Source: PALSA-612 sp963776375 (GTDB taxonomy: Bacteria > Actinomycetota > Thermoleophilia > Gaiellales > Gaiellaceae). From it: a DNA stretch of 64,000 bases. The translations under genes and the position numbers were made by a program. Every line of letters begins with the position of its first letter. Position 1 is the stretch's first letter. The stretch spans positions 62,001-126,000 of the forward strand of contig CAVZMF010000010.1 in NCBI GenBank assembly GCA_963776375.1. Reading direction: 5' to 3'. Positions 8,630-16,565 of this stretch are shown here, piece by piece. Under the pieces are notes generated by a model that worked only from the letters and a program-made list of their open reading frames with translations, was not told the origin of the DNA and searched no databases.

Positions 8630-9118
8630 GTGGATCTGTCCAGCACGACTGCGGGGTGGATCGCGATCGGAGCCGTGGTCGCGGTCGTGGTGCTGGCCGT
8701 GCTCGTCGTCCTCGTGTGGCTCGACCTGCGGAAGGGCCGGGCGGAGCGACAGAGCGTCCTCGGCGACTCGAGCGGAAGGCGCGATCTCGTCGACTTCGCG
8801 ATCACGCTGCAGGGGCGGGTCGACGACCTGCACCGAGCCGTCGACGAGATCGCCGCGGCGGTGGCGCGCGTCGACCGGCGGATGGACGCGACGATCGCCC
8901 GCACGGCGATCGTTCGCTACGACGCGTACGAGTCGGCCGGCGGCCGCCAGTCGGCGTCGGTCGCGCTGCTCGACGCGAACCGCTCCGGCGTCGTCGTGAG
9001 CGCGATCCAGGGCCGCGACTATGCCCGCGTGTACGTGAAGGAGCTCGACCAGGGCAAGGCGTCGGTGGCGCTGTCGCCCGAGGAGCAGCAGGCGGTCGAG
9101 CGCGCGATGGCCAGATGA
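8630..9118 (+). CDS. DUF4446 family membrane protein
   Basis: A 162-residue protein with one N-terminal membrane helix (about 8-32), a short predicted coiled-coil (VDDLHRAVDEIAAAVARVDRRM) and the DUF4446 core VRYDAYESAGGRQSASVALLD ending near LSPEEQQAV. The family is widespread in actinobacteria and clostridia, is small and membrane-tethered, and has no proven function. The GTG at 8630 is the first start after the duplicated tail of the previous gene. An insertion sequence begins 6 nt after the stop, so any downstream co-transcription has been interrupted. Confidence 0.85.
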   Translation: MDLSSTTAGWIAIGAVVAVVVLAVLVVLVWLDLRKGRAERQSVLGDSSGRRDLVDFAITLQGRVDDLHRAVDEIAAAVARVDRRMDATIARTAIVRYDAYESAGGRQSASVALLDANRSGVVVSAIQGRDYARVYVKELDQGKASVALSPEEQQAVERAMAR

Positions 9119-9124
9119 GCATGG

Positions 9125-10155
9125 GGGAAACGGCCGTTCATGCTTATCCGCTCTGCTCCGCGAGGCCGTTTGGCGGCTGGCGGCGGGTGATCTGGCGGTA
9201 TGGGGTGGGCTGGTGGACGGTGCCGAGTCCCAGGAGCGTTTGGAAGCCGGCGAGAGGCGTGCGGCGGCGATTGTGGCGGAAGACGAACTCGTTTAGGTAG
9301 ACGTGGAGGTGCTTGGGCGAGACGCCGTGGTGGGTGCCCTGCAGCCAGGTCTTGAGGTTGGAGAGCGCGCGGTGTGCGCGCGGCAGCACCCATTGGCGGT
9401 CGGGAAAGCGCTCGTGCTGGATGTGTGGCCGGTGGTCGAAGCCGGCGGCGCGCAAGCCGGTGTAGCCGGCCCAGCCGTCGGTGTGCACGATCGTGCCGGC
9501 GGCCGCGTTCGAGCGGACGAAGGAGGTGAGCGAGTGCGCGGAGGGATCGGGCAGCAACTGCAGCCGCAGACGCCCCGAGCCGTTGCCGCGCACCTCGACC
9601 GCGACCCCGACGAGCGGCTTGCCGTCGCGCTGGCGGCGGCCGCGGAGATCGGTGTCGCGGCCGCCCAGGTAGCCCTCGTCGACCTCGACCTCCTGGGTGA
9701 GCGGCTCTCGCTCCGGTGCGACCATCGCACGTCGCAGCTTGTGCAGGAGCGTCCACGCGGTCTCGTAGCGCGAGATGCCGAGCTGGCGTTGCAGCTGCAA
9801 GGCTGAGACCCCAGGCCCGTGCGTCGCGACCAAGTAGGCGGCCCAGAACCACAGCGTCAACGGCAGCCGCGTCTTATGCATCACCGTTCCCGCCGTCACC
9901 GACGTCTGCCGGCCGCAACCCCGGCACTGCCATAGGTGCCGGCGATGCTCGACACCGATGTCGCCACCGCCACAGACCGGGCAGCGGAACCCCTCCGGCC
10001 AACGCGACGCAAACAGATACGCCCGGCATGCTGCTTCGTCCGGAAACCGACGCTGGAACTCAATCACCGAACGCGGAAAGTCCGGACGCAGCACGCCACG
10101 AAGCTACGAACCGTCCCGGACGGAGCTAACCGGATAAGCATGACAGCCGTTTCCC
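9125..10155. mobile_element. IS1595-type insertion sequence, complete
   Basis: About 1031 bp bounded by imperfect inverted repeats of about 25 bp: GGGAAACGGCCGTTCATGCT on the left and GGGAAACGGCTGTCATGCTT read inward from the right, both running on to TATCCG. It carries one transposase gene on the minus strand. No target-site duplication is evident in the immediate flanks (GAGCATGG against TCTTCCCA), so the exact ends could be a few bases off or the duplication may have decayed. Confidence 0.85.
9144..10094 (-). CDS. IS1595 family transposase
   Basis: A 316-residue transposase. An N-terminal zinc ribbon (CPVC ... CRGCGRQTSVTAGT, about 38-70) is followed by the IS1595 DDE-type catalytic domain with VEVDEGYLGG (about 137-146), HTDGWAGY and a C-terminal helix HLHVYLNEFVFRHNRR. 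It is full length with no internal stop, so the element may be active. The start is GTG at 10094. It lies between two unrelated chromosomal genes and fills most of the element. Confidence 0.93.
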   Translation of the reverse strand: MLRPDFPRSVIEFQRRFPDEAACRAYLFASRWPEGFRCPVCGGGDIGVEHRRHLWQCRGCGRQTSVTAGTVMHKTRLPLTLWFWAAYLVATHGPGVSALQLQRQLGISRYETAWTLLHKLRRAMVAPEREPLTQEVEVDEGYLGGRDTDLRGRRQRDGKPLVGVAVEVRGNGSGRLRLQLLPDPSAHSLTSFVRSNAAAGTIVHTDGWAGYTGLRAAGFDHRPHIQHERFPDRQWVLPRAHRALSNLKTWLQGTHHGVSPKHLHVYLNEFVFRHNRRRTPLAGFQTLLGLGTVHQPTPYRQITRRQPPNGLAEQSG

Positions 10156-10295
10156 TCTTCCCACTGTCATCGCGCCCACAGCCGCCCGAGCTACGCCCGA
10201 GCGCGGCTCGGGCTTCGCGCCGGCTCGCAGCGGTACCCGAAGGGAAGGCGGACCGTGACGGTCTTGACGGGTGCCGTTGCTACTTTTCCCGCGGG

Positions 10296-10808
10296 GTGCA
10301 GCAGGTTCTCGTTCTGAACGCGAGTTTCGAGCCGCTCAACGTGTGTTCCGTGCGGCGTGCCCACGTGCTCGTCTACAAGGGGAAGGCCGAGGTCGTCGAA
10401 GGGCTGGAGAAGCCGTTGCGATCGGCCACGGCCAGCTTCGTCTGGCCCTGCGTGATCCGGCTGAGCTCGTACGTTCGCGTTCCGCGGGCTGCGCAGCGGA
10501 AGATCTCGCGGCGCGCGCTCTTCGCCCGTGACGCCTGGACGTGCGTCTACTGCGGCGCCAAGGACGTGCGGCTGACACTCGACCACGTCGTCCCGCGGAG
10601 CCGCGGCGGCGACTCCGTCTGGGAAAACGTCGTCACCTCCTGCGCTCCGTGCAACCTGCGCAAGGGGAACCGGCTCCTGGACGAGCTCTCGATGGCGCTC
10701 CGCAAGCCGCCTCGGCCCCCGGCGCCCGCGCTCTTCATTCGCCTCGCGGCGCCGACGATCCCGAGCCGCTGGCGCGCCTACCTCGAGCCGTACGGCGCCG
10801 CGGCGTAA
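10296..10808 (+). CDS. HNH endonuclease family protein
   Basis: A 170-residue protein of the widespread single-domain HNH family that begins QQVLVLNASFEPLNVCSVRR. The HNH/zinc-finger core (about 85-130) has CVYCGAK, LDHVVPRSRGG and CAPCNLRKGN, giving two CxxC zinc pairs and the catalytic His. Such stand-alone genes are common chromosomal genes in actinobacteria; a nicking or repair role is plausible but not shown. The GTG at 10296 matches the conserved family start, so about 45 additional in-frame upstream codons were excluded. It lies 140 nt beyond the insertion sequence. Confidence 0.85.
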   Translation: MQQVLVLNASFEPLNVCSVRRAHVLVYKGKAEVVEGLEKPLRSATASFVWPCVIRLSSYVRVPRAAQRKISRRALFARDAWTCVYCGAKDVRLTLDHVVPRSRGGDSVWENVVTSCAPCNLRKGNRLLDELSMALRKPPRPPAPALFIRLAAPTIPSRWRAYLEPYGAAA

Positions 10809-10869
10809 CGCCGTTGTGACGCTGCGTCGCTCTGCGGCGTACTGAGGGCGTCAACTCAAGGAGGCTCCC

Positions 10870-11583
10870 ATGAAGCTGCTTCGCATCGCCGCAATCTGTG
10901 CCGGCATCGCCGGAGTCGTCGCGTTCGTCGGAGTCGGGCTGCCCGCGTCCGCCCGGAGCGATTCGACGCCTTCGGCGCCCGCGCACTCGATCACCGTGTC
11001 CGGGACCGGTGCGGTGAAGGTGACCCCGAACCAGGCCGGCTTCACCTTCGGCGTGTCCTCGAACGCCAAGACGGCCGCGCAGGCGCTCGCGGCCAACTCG
11101 ACGGCGATGCGGAAGCTGATCGATGCGCTCGAGGCCGCCGGCATCCCTTCCGACTCGCTCCAGACCGCGTACGTGTCTCTCTCGCCGGTCATGGCCGAGA
11201 ACGGGCAGGCGATCGTCGGCTACACCGCGTCGAACTCCGTCTCGGTCACGATCTCGAGCCTGGGCCGCGCCGGCGAGATCGTGGACGCCGCCGTGGCCGC
11301 GGGCGCGAACCAGGTCGGCGGGCCGAACCTGACCGTCGCCGACCAGTCCTCGCTCTACGACACGGCGCTGAAGGCCGCGGTCGCCGACGCGCGCGCGAAG
11401 GCCAAGGTGCTGGCGGACGCGTCCGGCCTCCACGTCGGCGCGGTCGCGTCCGTCGAGGAGAGCGGCGGAGTCATGCCCGTCAACTACGACGCGGCCAGGG
11501 CCGCCCCGGTGCCGGCGACCCCGATCGAGCCCGGAACACAGGAGATCACGGCGTCGGTGACGGTCGTCTTCGAGGCGAGCTAG
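10870..11583 (+). CDS. Secreted SIMPL-domain (DUF541) protein
   Basis: A 237-residue exported protein. The signal peptide (about 1-28, cleavage near ASA-RS) precedes a SIMPL/DUF541 domain with ITVSGTGAVKVTPNQA and a C-terminal beta strand ITASVTVVFEAS. The family is periplasmic or surface-located and linked to oxidative or envelope stress, without a settled activity. An excellent ribosome site (AAGGAGG) sits 8 nt before ATG. Its TAG stop is immediately followed by a small transposon-like element; before that insertion its stop would have shared CTAG with the trpA stop. Confidence 0.88.
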   Translation: MKLLRIAAICAGIAGVVAFVGVGLPASARSDSTPSAPAHSITVSGTGAVKVTPNQAGFTFGVSSNAKTAAQALAANSTAMRKLIDALEAAGIPSDSLQTAYVSLSPVMAENGQAIVGYTASNSVSVTISSLGRAGEIVDAAVAAGANQVGGPNLTVADQSSLYDTALKAAVADARAKAKVLADASGLHVGAVASVEESGGVMPVNYDAARAAPVPATPIEPGTQEITASVTVVFEAS

Positions 11584-11864
11584 TGCCCCGTCCAGCAATA
11601 CATGCCGGCTTCTGGCCCGCGATCACGCTGCGCGCTGCCCTTCCGCTCCGGCGCTGGCAAAGCCAGCACCTCCGCTCCTGGGCCGGCTCCGTCGAGCCTA
11701 CGCCGGCTGCGTCCTCAGTCGCGCCCGTAGTTACCACTACGAGCGCTCCCTGCGTCCTTGCCCATGGTTCGGGGCGCCTCGTCGGGCTTCGCCCGGCGAC
11801 GCTGCCGGAGACAGCGCTTGGTGCTCGCGACCCAGAACCTCGACGGCATTACTGGACGGGGCAC
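11583..11864. mobile_element. MITE-like element flanked by TA in a CTAG target
   Basis: A 282-bp non-coding segment with terminal inverted repeats GTGCCCCGTCCAGCAAT (left) and GTGCCCCGTCCAGTAAT (right, reversed), one mismatch in 17. TA flanks both sides, and joining the outer bases restores CTAG, the target preferred by IS630-type transposases. No transposase is encoded. It lies between the convergent stop codons of the SIMPL gene and trpA and leaves both intact. Confidence 0.85.
11642..11708. repeat. Dispersed repeat R2, copy B, inside the MITE
   Basis: CTCCGGCGCTGGC-aaa-GCCAGCACC then CTCCGTCGAGCCTACG matches the module at 2996 and 25548. Its presence within the MITE suggests one route by which the repeat spreads. 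Confidence 0.7.
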
Positions 11865-12562
11865 TAGCCGAGCGCCTCCCGGAGGGAGCCGACGTACTCG
11901 CGCAGGGCGTCGGCTCCGTCCTCCGCGACCTCGACGGCGCGTGAGCCGACGACGATGCCGTCGACGAGCTCGGCCGTCTGCCGGGCGTGCTCGGGTGTGG
12001 AGATGCCGAATCCGGCGTAAAGCGGCACGTCTGTAACGCGGCGCACGCGCTCGACGAGCGCCGGGAGCTGGCCGGAGACGGCGTTGCGCGCGCCCGTCGT
12101 GCCCGTGAGGGTGACGAGGTAGAGCCAGCCGTCCGTCTGCTCGGCCGCCACGCGGAGCCTGTCGTCGGTGGACGTGGGCGCGACGAGCTGCACGCGCCGT
12201 AGCTCCGGCCGGTCGCCCGCGGGCAGGTCGGCGACGATCAGGCTCGTCGCACCGGCTTCCCGTGCGGCCTCGGGAAAGGCGTCCCAGCCGTAAGCCTCGA
12301 GGATCGACGCATACGTCATCGGCACGAGCGGCACGTCGACGCCCGCGCGTGTCTCGCGCAGGCACTCCAGGCAGGCCTCGGTGCGCATCCCCTGCGCCAG
12401 CGCCTTCTCCGCGGCGCGGCGGATGACCGGCCCGTCCGCGAGGGGATCCGAGAACGGAAAGCCGATCTCGACGAGATCGGCGCCACCGGCCGTCGCGGCC
12501 TCGGCGAGCCCGGGCGTGTCCGGCCCGGCCATCAGGTAGACGACGAGAGTCTTACCGCTCAC
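11864..12562 (-). CDS. trpA: Tryptophan synthase alpha subunit
   Basis: A 232-residue TIM barrel that cleaves indole-3-glycerol phosphate and passes indole to TrpB. The catalytic Glu and Asp lie in DLVEIGFPFSDPLADGP, with LVAPTS and the phosphate-binding loop AGFGIST downstream. It is shorter than the usual 255-270 residues, mainly at the N-terminus, which starts directly at the first strand (KTLVVYLMAG). The GTG start overlaps the trpB stop (GTGA). It is the last gene of trpEGD-C(F)-BA, and the MITE lies just beyond its TAG. Confidence 0.95.
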   Translation of the reverse strand: MSGKTLVVYLMAGPDTPGLAEAATAGGADLVEIGFPFSDPLADGPVIRRAAEKALAQGMRTEACLECLRETRAGVDVPLVPMTYASILEAYGWDAFPEAAREAGATSLIVADLPAGDRPELRRVQLVAPTSTDDRLRVAAEQTDGWLYLVTLTGTTGARNAVSGQLPALVERVRRVTDVPLYAGFGISTPEHARQTAELVDGIVVGSRAVEVAEDGADALREYVGSLREALG

Positions 12563-13677
12563 AGGTGTGCCAGGGCCTGGTCGAGGTCCTTGTCGCCCCG
12601 GCCGGAGAGGCAGACGAGGACGAGCTCGGCGTCGAGCTCCGCGGCTCGGGCGAGCGCGTGTGCCGGTTCGAGCGCGGGGATGATCCCCTCGGTCTCCGCG
12701 AGCCTCCTGAACGCCGCGAGCGCCTCGTCGTCGCTCGCGCCTATGTATTCGACGCGGCCGGAATCCCTCAGCGCCGCATGCTCCGGACCGACGCCGGGGT
12801 AGTCCAGCCCCGCGGAAATCGAGTGCGTGTCGAGGATCTGACCGTCCTCGTCCGCCAGGATCGACGAGCGGGCGCCGTGCAGGACCCCCGCCCGACCGGC
12901 ACCGAGGCTCGCGGCGCCGGCTGCCTCCACGCCGACGATCCGCACGTCCGCATCGTCGAGGAAGCCCGCGAACATGCCGATCGCGTTCGAGCCGCCGCCG
13001 ACGCAGGCGATGACCACCTCCGGCAGCCGCTCCTCCGCCTTCAGGATCTGCTCTCGCGCCTCGTGGCCGATCACCGATTGCAGCTCGCGCACGAGCTCGG
13101 GGTACGGGTGTGGCCCGACGCAGGAGCCGATCAGGTAGTGGGTCGTCTCGACGTTGGTGATCCAGTCGCGGATCGCCTCGCTGGTCGCCTCCTTGAGCGT
13201 TTTCGTCCCGAACTCGACCGGGCGGACCTCCGCGCCGAGCAGCCCCATCCGCTCGACGTTCGGCCGCTGGCGGCGCATGTCCTCGGCGCCCATGTACACG
13301 ACGCACTCGAGCCCGAAGCGAGCGCACACCGTGGCCGTGGCAACGCCGTGCTGGCCGGCGCCCGTCTCGGCCACGATCCGCTGCTTCCCGAGGCGCTGAG
13401 CCAGGACGGCCTGGCCGAGAGCGTTGTTGAGCTTGTGCGCCCCCGTGTGCAGCAGGTCCTCGCGCTTGAGGTAGATCCGCTTGCCGGGGGCGAACCGTTC
13501 CGCAAGCGTGAGCGGTGTCGGCCGCCCCGCGTACTCCCGGCCGAGGCGGTCGAGCTCCGCGGCGAACGCTGGATCCTGCCGGGCCTCCGCCCAGCCCGCC
13601 TCGAGCTCGTCGAGCGCGGGAATGAGCGTCTCCGGGACGTAGCGGCCCCCATACCCGGCGTAGACGCCGCTCGTCAC
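12559..13677 (-). CDS. trpB: Tryptophan synthase beta subunit
   Basis: A 372-residue PLP enzyme that condenses indole and serine to tryptophan. The cofactor lysine is in HTGAHKLNNALGQ, with the substrate loop AETGAGQHGVATA and the phosphate-binding GGGSNAIG also intact. The start GTG at 13677 overlaps the stop of trpC(F) and the stop overlaps trpA, so the three are translationally coupled. The family start (YVPETLIPALDELE) is only 13 residues into the protein, which supports this start over longer readings. Confidence 0.96.
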   Translation of the reverse strand: MTSGVYAGYGGRYVPETLIPALDELEAGWAEARQDPAFAAELDRLGREYAGRPTPLTLAERFAPGKRIYLKREDLLHTGAHKLNNALGQAVLAQRLGKQRIVAETGAGQHGVATATVCARFGLECVVYMGAEDMRRQRPNVERMGLLGAEVRPVEFGTKTLKEATSEAIRDWITNVETTHYLIGSCVGPHPYPELVRELQSVIGHEAREQILKAEERLPEVVIACVGGGSNAIGMFAGFLDDADVRIVGVEAAGAASLGAGRAGVLHGARSSILADEDGQILDTHSISAGLDYPGVGPEHAALRDSGRVEYIGASDDEALAAFRRLAETEGIIPALEPAHALARAAELDAELVLVCLSGRGDKDLDQALAHL

Positions 13678-14831
13678 CGTGCCGCCTCCACGAACGCGCG
13701 TACCCGCTCGTGATCCTTGATCCCCGGCTCGACCTCGAGGCTCGAGCTCGCGTCGACCGCCCACGGCTGCACCGCGTCGATCGCCTCGCGCACGTTCTCC
13801 GGCCCGAGCCCGCCGGCGAGGACAACGCGGCCCTTCGTCGCCCGCGCGCGGTCGAAGTGCGTGTCGTCCCGCGACTGCCACGGGAGGTCGACGACGGTCG
13901 CGACCCGTTCCCCGAGGCGGAGCAGCGCGGCATCCCGGCCCCTCACCTTGCCTTCCTCCTCGGAGTAGAGCTGGACGAGGTCGGTCTCGGCCTCGGCCTC
14001 GCGGCCGACGAGCACCGTCACGGGCAGCACGCCGTCCGGCACCGGCAGCACGTGCGCGGCGCGGCGCGGGCTCGCGTCGACGAGGATGAAGCCGCACAGA
14101 TCGGCACCGGCGTCGACCGAGGCGGCCACGTCCTCCTCCAGCGTGAGGCCGCAGACCTTGACGAGCGGCCGGGAAACGAGCTCCCGCAAGCGGGCGGGGG
14201 GGTCGGGCGCGCGCATGAGTGCGGTTCCGACCAGCACAGCGTCGGCGCCGGCGAGCTCCGCCTCAGCGCCGTGGGCGCGCGAGTGGACGGCGCTCTCGGC
14301 GATGACGACGCGGTCGCGCGGCGCCTGCGCGACGAGCTCGAGCTGGACGCTGCGGTCGATCGCAAAGGTCGAGAGATCGCGTGCGTTGATGCCGATCGGG
14401 TCGGCGCCGAGCTTCGTGGCGCGCTCGAGCTCGTCCGAATCGTGGGCCTCGACGAGCGTGTCCAGGCCGAGCGCGTCGGCGTGGGCCATGAGCGCCGCGG
14501 CCCGGCGGTCGTCGAGATCGCGCAGGATCAGGAGCGCCGCGTCGGCGCCGGCTGCCTTCAACTCGTCGAGCTGGGCCTCGTGGGTGAAGAACCCCTTCGC
14601 GAGCAGCGGCAGCGAGGCGGCGTCGCGGGCGGCGTGGAGGTCGTCAACCGAGCCCGCGAAGCGCTCGTCGACGAGGATCGACACCGCTGCCGCGCCCGCC
14701 TGCTCGAACGCGACGGCGAGCGCTGCCGGGTTGGCATCGGGCCGGAGGTCGCCGGCGGAGGGCGACCGGCGCTTGACCTCGGCGATGGCCGCCAGGCCGG
14801 GCGCCGCCAGGGCATCGCGAAACCGTCCCAT
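13674..14831 (-). CDS. trpC: Bifunctional TrpC-TrpF (IGPS and PRAI) fusion
   Basis: A 385-residue fusion. Residues about 1-200 are indole-3-glycerol-phosphate synthase (IAEVKRRSPSAGDL, GINARDLSTF, IAESAVHSRA), and residues about 205-385 are phosphoribosylanthranilate isomerase (VKVCGLTLEEDV, LAGGLGPENV, VDASSSLE). Enterobacteria have the same order. The IGPS part lacks roughly the first 40 residues of typical homologues and begins 11 nt from a dispersed repeat, so the original 5' end may have been replaced. ATG at 14831 is the only convenient start, preceded by AAGGGACC. Confidence 0.9.
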   Translation of the reverse strand: MGRFRDALAAPGLAAIAEVKRRSPSAGDLRPDANPAALAVAFEQAGAAAVSILVDERFAGSVDDLHAARDAASLPLLAKGFFTHEAQLDELKAAGADAALLILRDLDDRRAAALMAHADALGLDTLVEAHDSDELERATKLGADPIGINARDLSTFAIDRSVQLELVAQAPRDRVVIAESAVHSRAHGAEAELAGADAVLVGTALMRAPDPPARLRELVSRPLVKVCGLTLEEDVAASVDAGADLCGFILVDASPRRAAHVLPVPDGVLPVTVLVGREAEAETDLVQLYSEEEGKVRGRDAALLRLGERVATVVDLPWQSRDDTHFDRARATKGRVVLAGGLGPENVREAIDAVQPWAVDASSSLEVEPGIKDHERVRAFVEAAR

Positions 14832-14842
14832 CAGACCAGGTC

Positions 14843-14940
14843 CCTTCGGTCCCCCACCCAACAAGGGCGGGGCGCTGTCCCACCGCCCTCGCCGAGGACG
14901 GTACCGCCGAAGTTGTGCCATGTCAGTGACGCGTTCGTGA
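14843..14940. repeat. Dispersed repeat R3, copy 1
   Basis: About 98 bp closely matching 39807-39900, sharing TTCGGTCCCCCACCC, CCGCCCTCGCCGAGGACG and GTCAGTGACGCGTTCGTG in the same order. Both copies stand directly upstream of a minus-strand biosynthetic gene. Confidence 0.85.
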
Positions 14941-14976
14941 CTTTGGCGCGCGAAACGGTGACGATTCTGCGGCGGG

Positions 14977-16002
14977 TCACGCCGGCACCTCCCCCGCGCG
15001 TGAGAAGGCGACGAGCCGGTCGAGGCGCTCGCTTGCAGCACCCGAGTCCACTGCGGCCCGGGCCAGCTCCAGCCCCTCCCGGAGGTCGTCGGCGTGCCCG
15101 GCGGCAGCGATCGCGCCCGCGGCGTTGAGCAGGATCGCATCGCGGTGCGCGCCCGGCGCGCCTGCGAGCACGTTGCGGATCGCCTCCGCGTTCTCTTCCG
15201 GTGAGCCGCCGCGCAGCTCCTCGGGCGCGCCGGGCTCGATGCCGAGCGCCTGCGGATCGATCGTGCGCTCGCGAATGCCTCCGTCCACGACCTCGCACAG
15301 CTGGTTCGGCCCGCACGGCGACAGCTCGTCGATGCCGCCCGCGCCGTGGACGACGAACGCGCGCCGTGTGCCGAGTTGCGCGAGCACCTCGGCGATCGTT
15401 CGCACGAGCTCGGGCGAGTAGACGCCGACGATCTGTGCTCGCGCGCCGGCGGGGTTCGTCAGCGGTCCGAGCACGTTGAAGACCGTCCGCGTCGCCAGCT
15501 CCTTGCGCACCGCGGCAGCGTGACGCATGGCCGGGTGGTGGGCCGGCGCGAAGAGAAAGCCGAAGCCGAGCTCGTCGATCGACCGGGCGATCCGCTCCGG
15601 CGGCTGCTCGAGCTCGAACCCGAGCGCCTCCAGAACGTCCGCCGAGCCCGAGGCCGACGAGACCGCCCGGTTGCCGTGCTTGGCCACGCCCGAGCCGGCC
15701 GCGGCCGCCACGAGCGCCGCCGCTGTGGAGATGTTCAGCGTCCGTGCGCCGTCGCCTCCCGTCCCTGCCGTGTCGACGAGGTCGTCGCGCTGCGGCCGCA
15801 CCGCCAGCACGTGCGCGCGCATCGCGTCGGCACAGCCGGCGATCTCGTCCGCCGTCTCGCCTTTCGCTCGCAGCGCCACGAGCAATCCCGCGATCTGCGC
15901 GGGAGTGGCCTCGCCGCGCATGATCGTGCTCATTGCCTCGCAGGCCTCGGCGCGGCTCAGGTCATGGCCGTCGAGGACGCGGTTGAGGCCCGCCTGGATC
16001 AT
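14977..16002 (-). CDS. trpD: Anthranilate phosphoribosyltransferase
   Basis: A 341-residue enzyme that joins anthranilate and PRPP. The PRPP/Mg loop DTAGTGGDGARTLNIST and KHGNRAVSS are intact, as is the acidic SPEEN region. ATG at 16002 overlaps the trpG stop. About 145 nt separate its stop from trpC, most of it the R3 repeat, making this the only loose junction in an otherwise overlapping operon. Length and N-terminal helix (LSRAEACEAMSTIMRGE) match the family. Confidence 0.96.
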   Translation of the reverse strand: MIQAGLNRVLDGHDLSRAEACEAMSTIMRGEATPAQIAGLLVALRAKGETADEIAGCADAMRAHVLAVRPQRDDLVDTAGTGGDGARTLNISTAAALVAAAAGSGVAKHGNRAVSSASGSADVLEALGFELEQPPERIARSIDELGFGFLFAPAHHPAMRHAAAVRKELATRTVFNVLGPLTNPAGARAQIVGVYSPELVRTIAEVLAQLGTRRAFVVHGAGGIDELSPCGPNQLCEVVDGGIRERTIDPQALGIEPGAPEELRGGSPEENAEAIRNVLAGAPGAHRDAILLNAAGAIAAAGHADDLREGLELARAAVDSGAASERLDRLVAFSRAGEVPA

Positions 16003-16565
16003 CGCTTCGCCGCCAGAAAGTTCTGCAGCAGGTCGCGTCCGACCGGGAGGGTGAGCACAGACTCCGGGTGGAACTGCACGCCGTCCACCGGCAGCTCCCG
16101 GTGGCGGACTCCCATCACCTCGCCGTCGTCGCTCGTCGCCGAGACCGCGAGGCACCCGGGCACGCGGGCTGCGGCGAGCGAGTGGTACCGGCCGGCCGAG
16201 AAGTCCTGCGGCAGCCCCGCGAAGATGCCCTCGCCGTCGTGGTGGACGAGGCTCGTCTTGCCGTGGAGGAGCCGTGCCGCCGGGCCGATCTCGCCGCCGA
16301 AGGCCTCGACGATCGCCTGGTGCCCGAGGCAGACACCGAGCGTCGGCGTCGTCGGCGCCAGGCGGCGGATCACGTCCAGCGTCGCGCCCGACTGCTCCGG
16401 CCGGCCCGGGCCCGGCGAGACGACGAGGTGCGACGGCGCAAGCGACTCCGCCTCGTCCGCGTCGACAGCGTCGTTCCGCCGCACGACGACCTCCGCCCCC
16501 AGCTCCTCCAGGAGGTGCACGAGGTTGTACGTGAACGAGTCGTAGTTGTCGACGAGCAGAATCAC
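15999..16565 (-). CDS. trpG: Anthranilate synthase glutaminase subunit
   Basis: A 188-residue class I glutamine amidotransferase that supplies ammonia to TrpE. The start VDNYDSFTYNLVH, the oxyanion region PGPGRPEQSG, the nucleophile in GVCLGHQAI and the HPES catalytic pair are all present. GTG at 16565 overlaps the trpE stop and the TGA overlaps trpD. PabA is a possible alternative in many bacteria, but the position between trpE and trpD favours TrpG. Confidence 0.95.
   Translation of the reverse strand: MILLVDNYDSFTYNLVHLLEELGAEVVVRRNDAVDADEAESLAPSHLVVSPGPGRPEQSGATLDVIRRLAPTTPTLGVCLGHQAIVEAFGGEIGPAARLLHGKTSLVHHDGEGIFAGLPQDFSAGRYHSLAAARVPGCLAVSATSDDGEVMGVRHRELPVDGVQFHPESVLTLPVGRDLLQNFLAAKR

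Noticed and set aside
9117..10163. Target-site duplication around the insertion sequence
   Set aside because: The 8 bases outside each inverted repeat (GAGCATGG and TCTTCCCA) do not match, so none is claimed.
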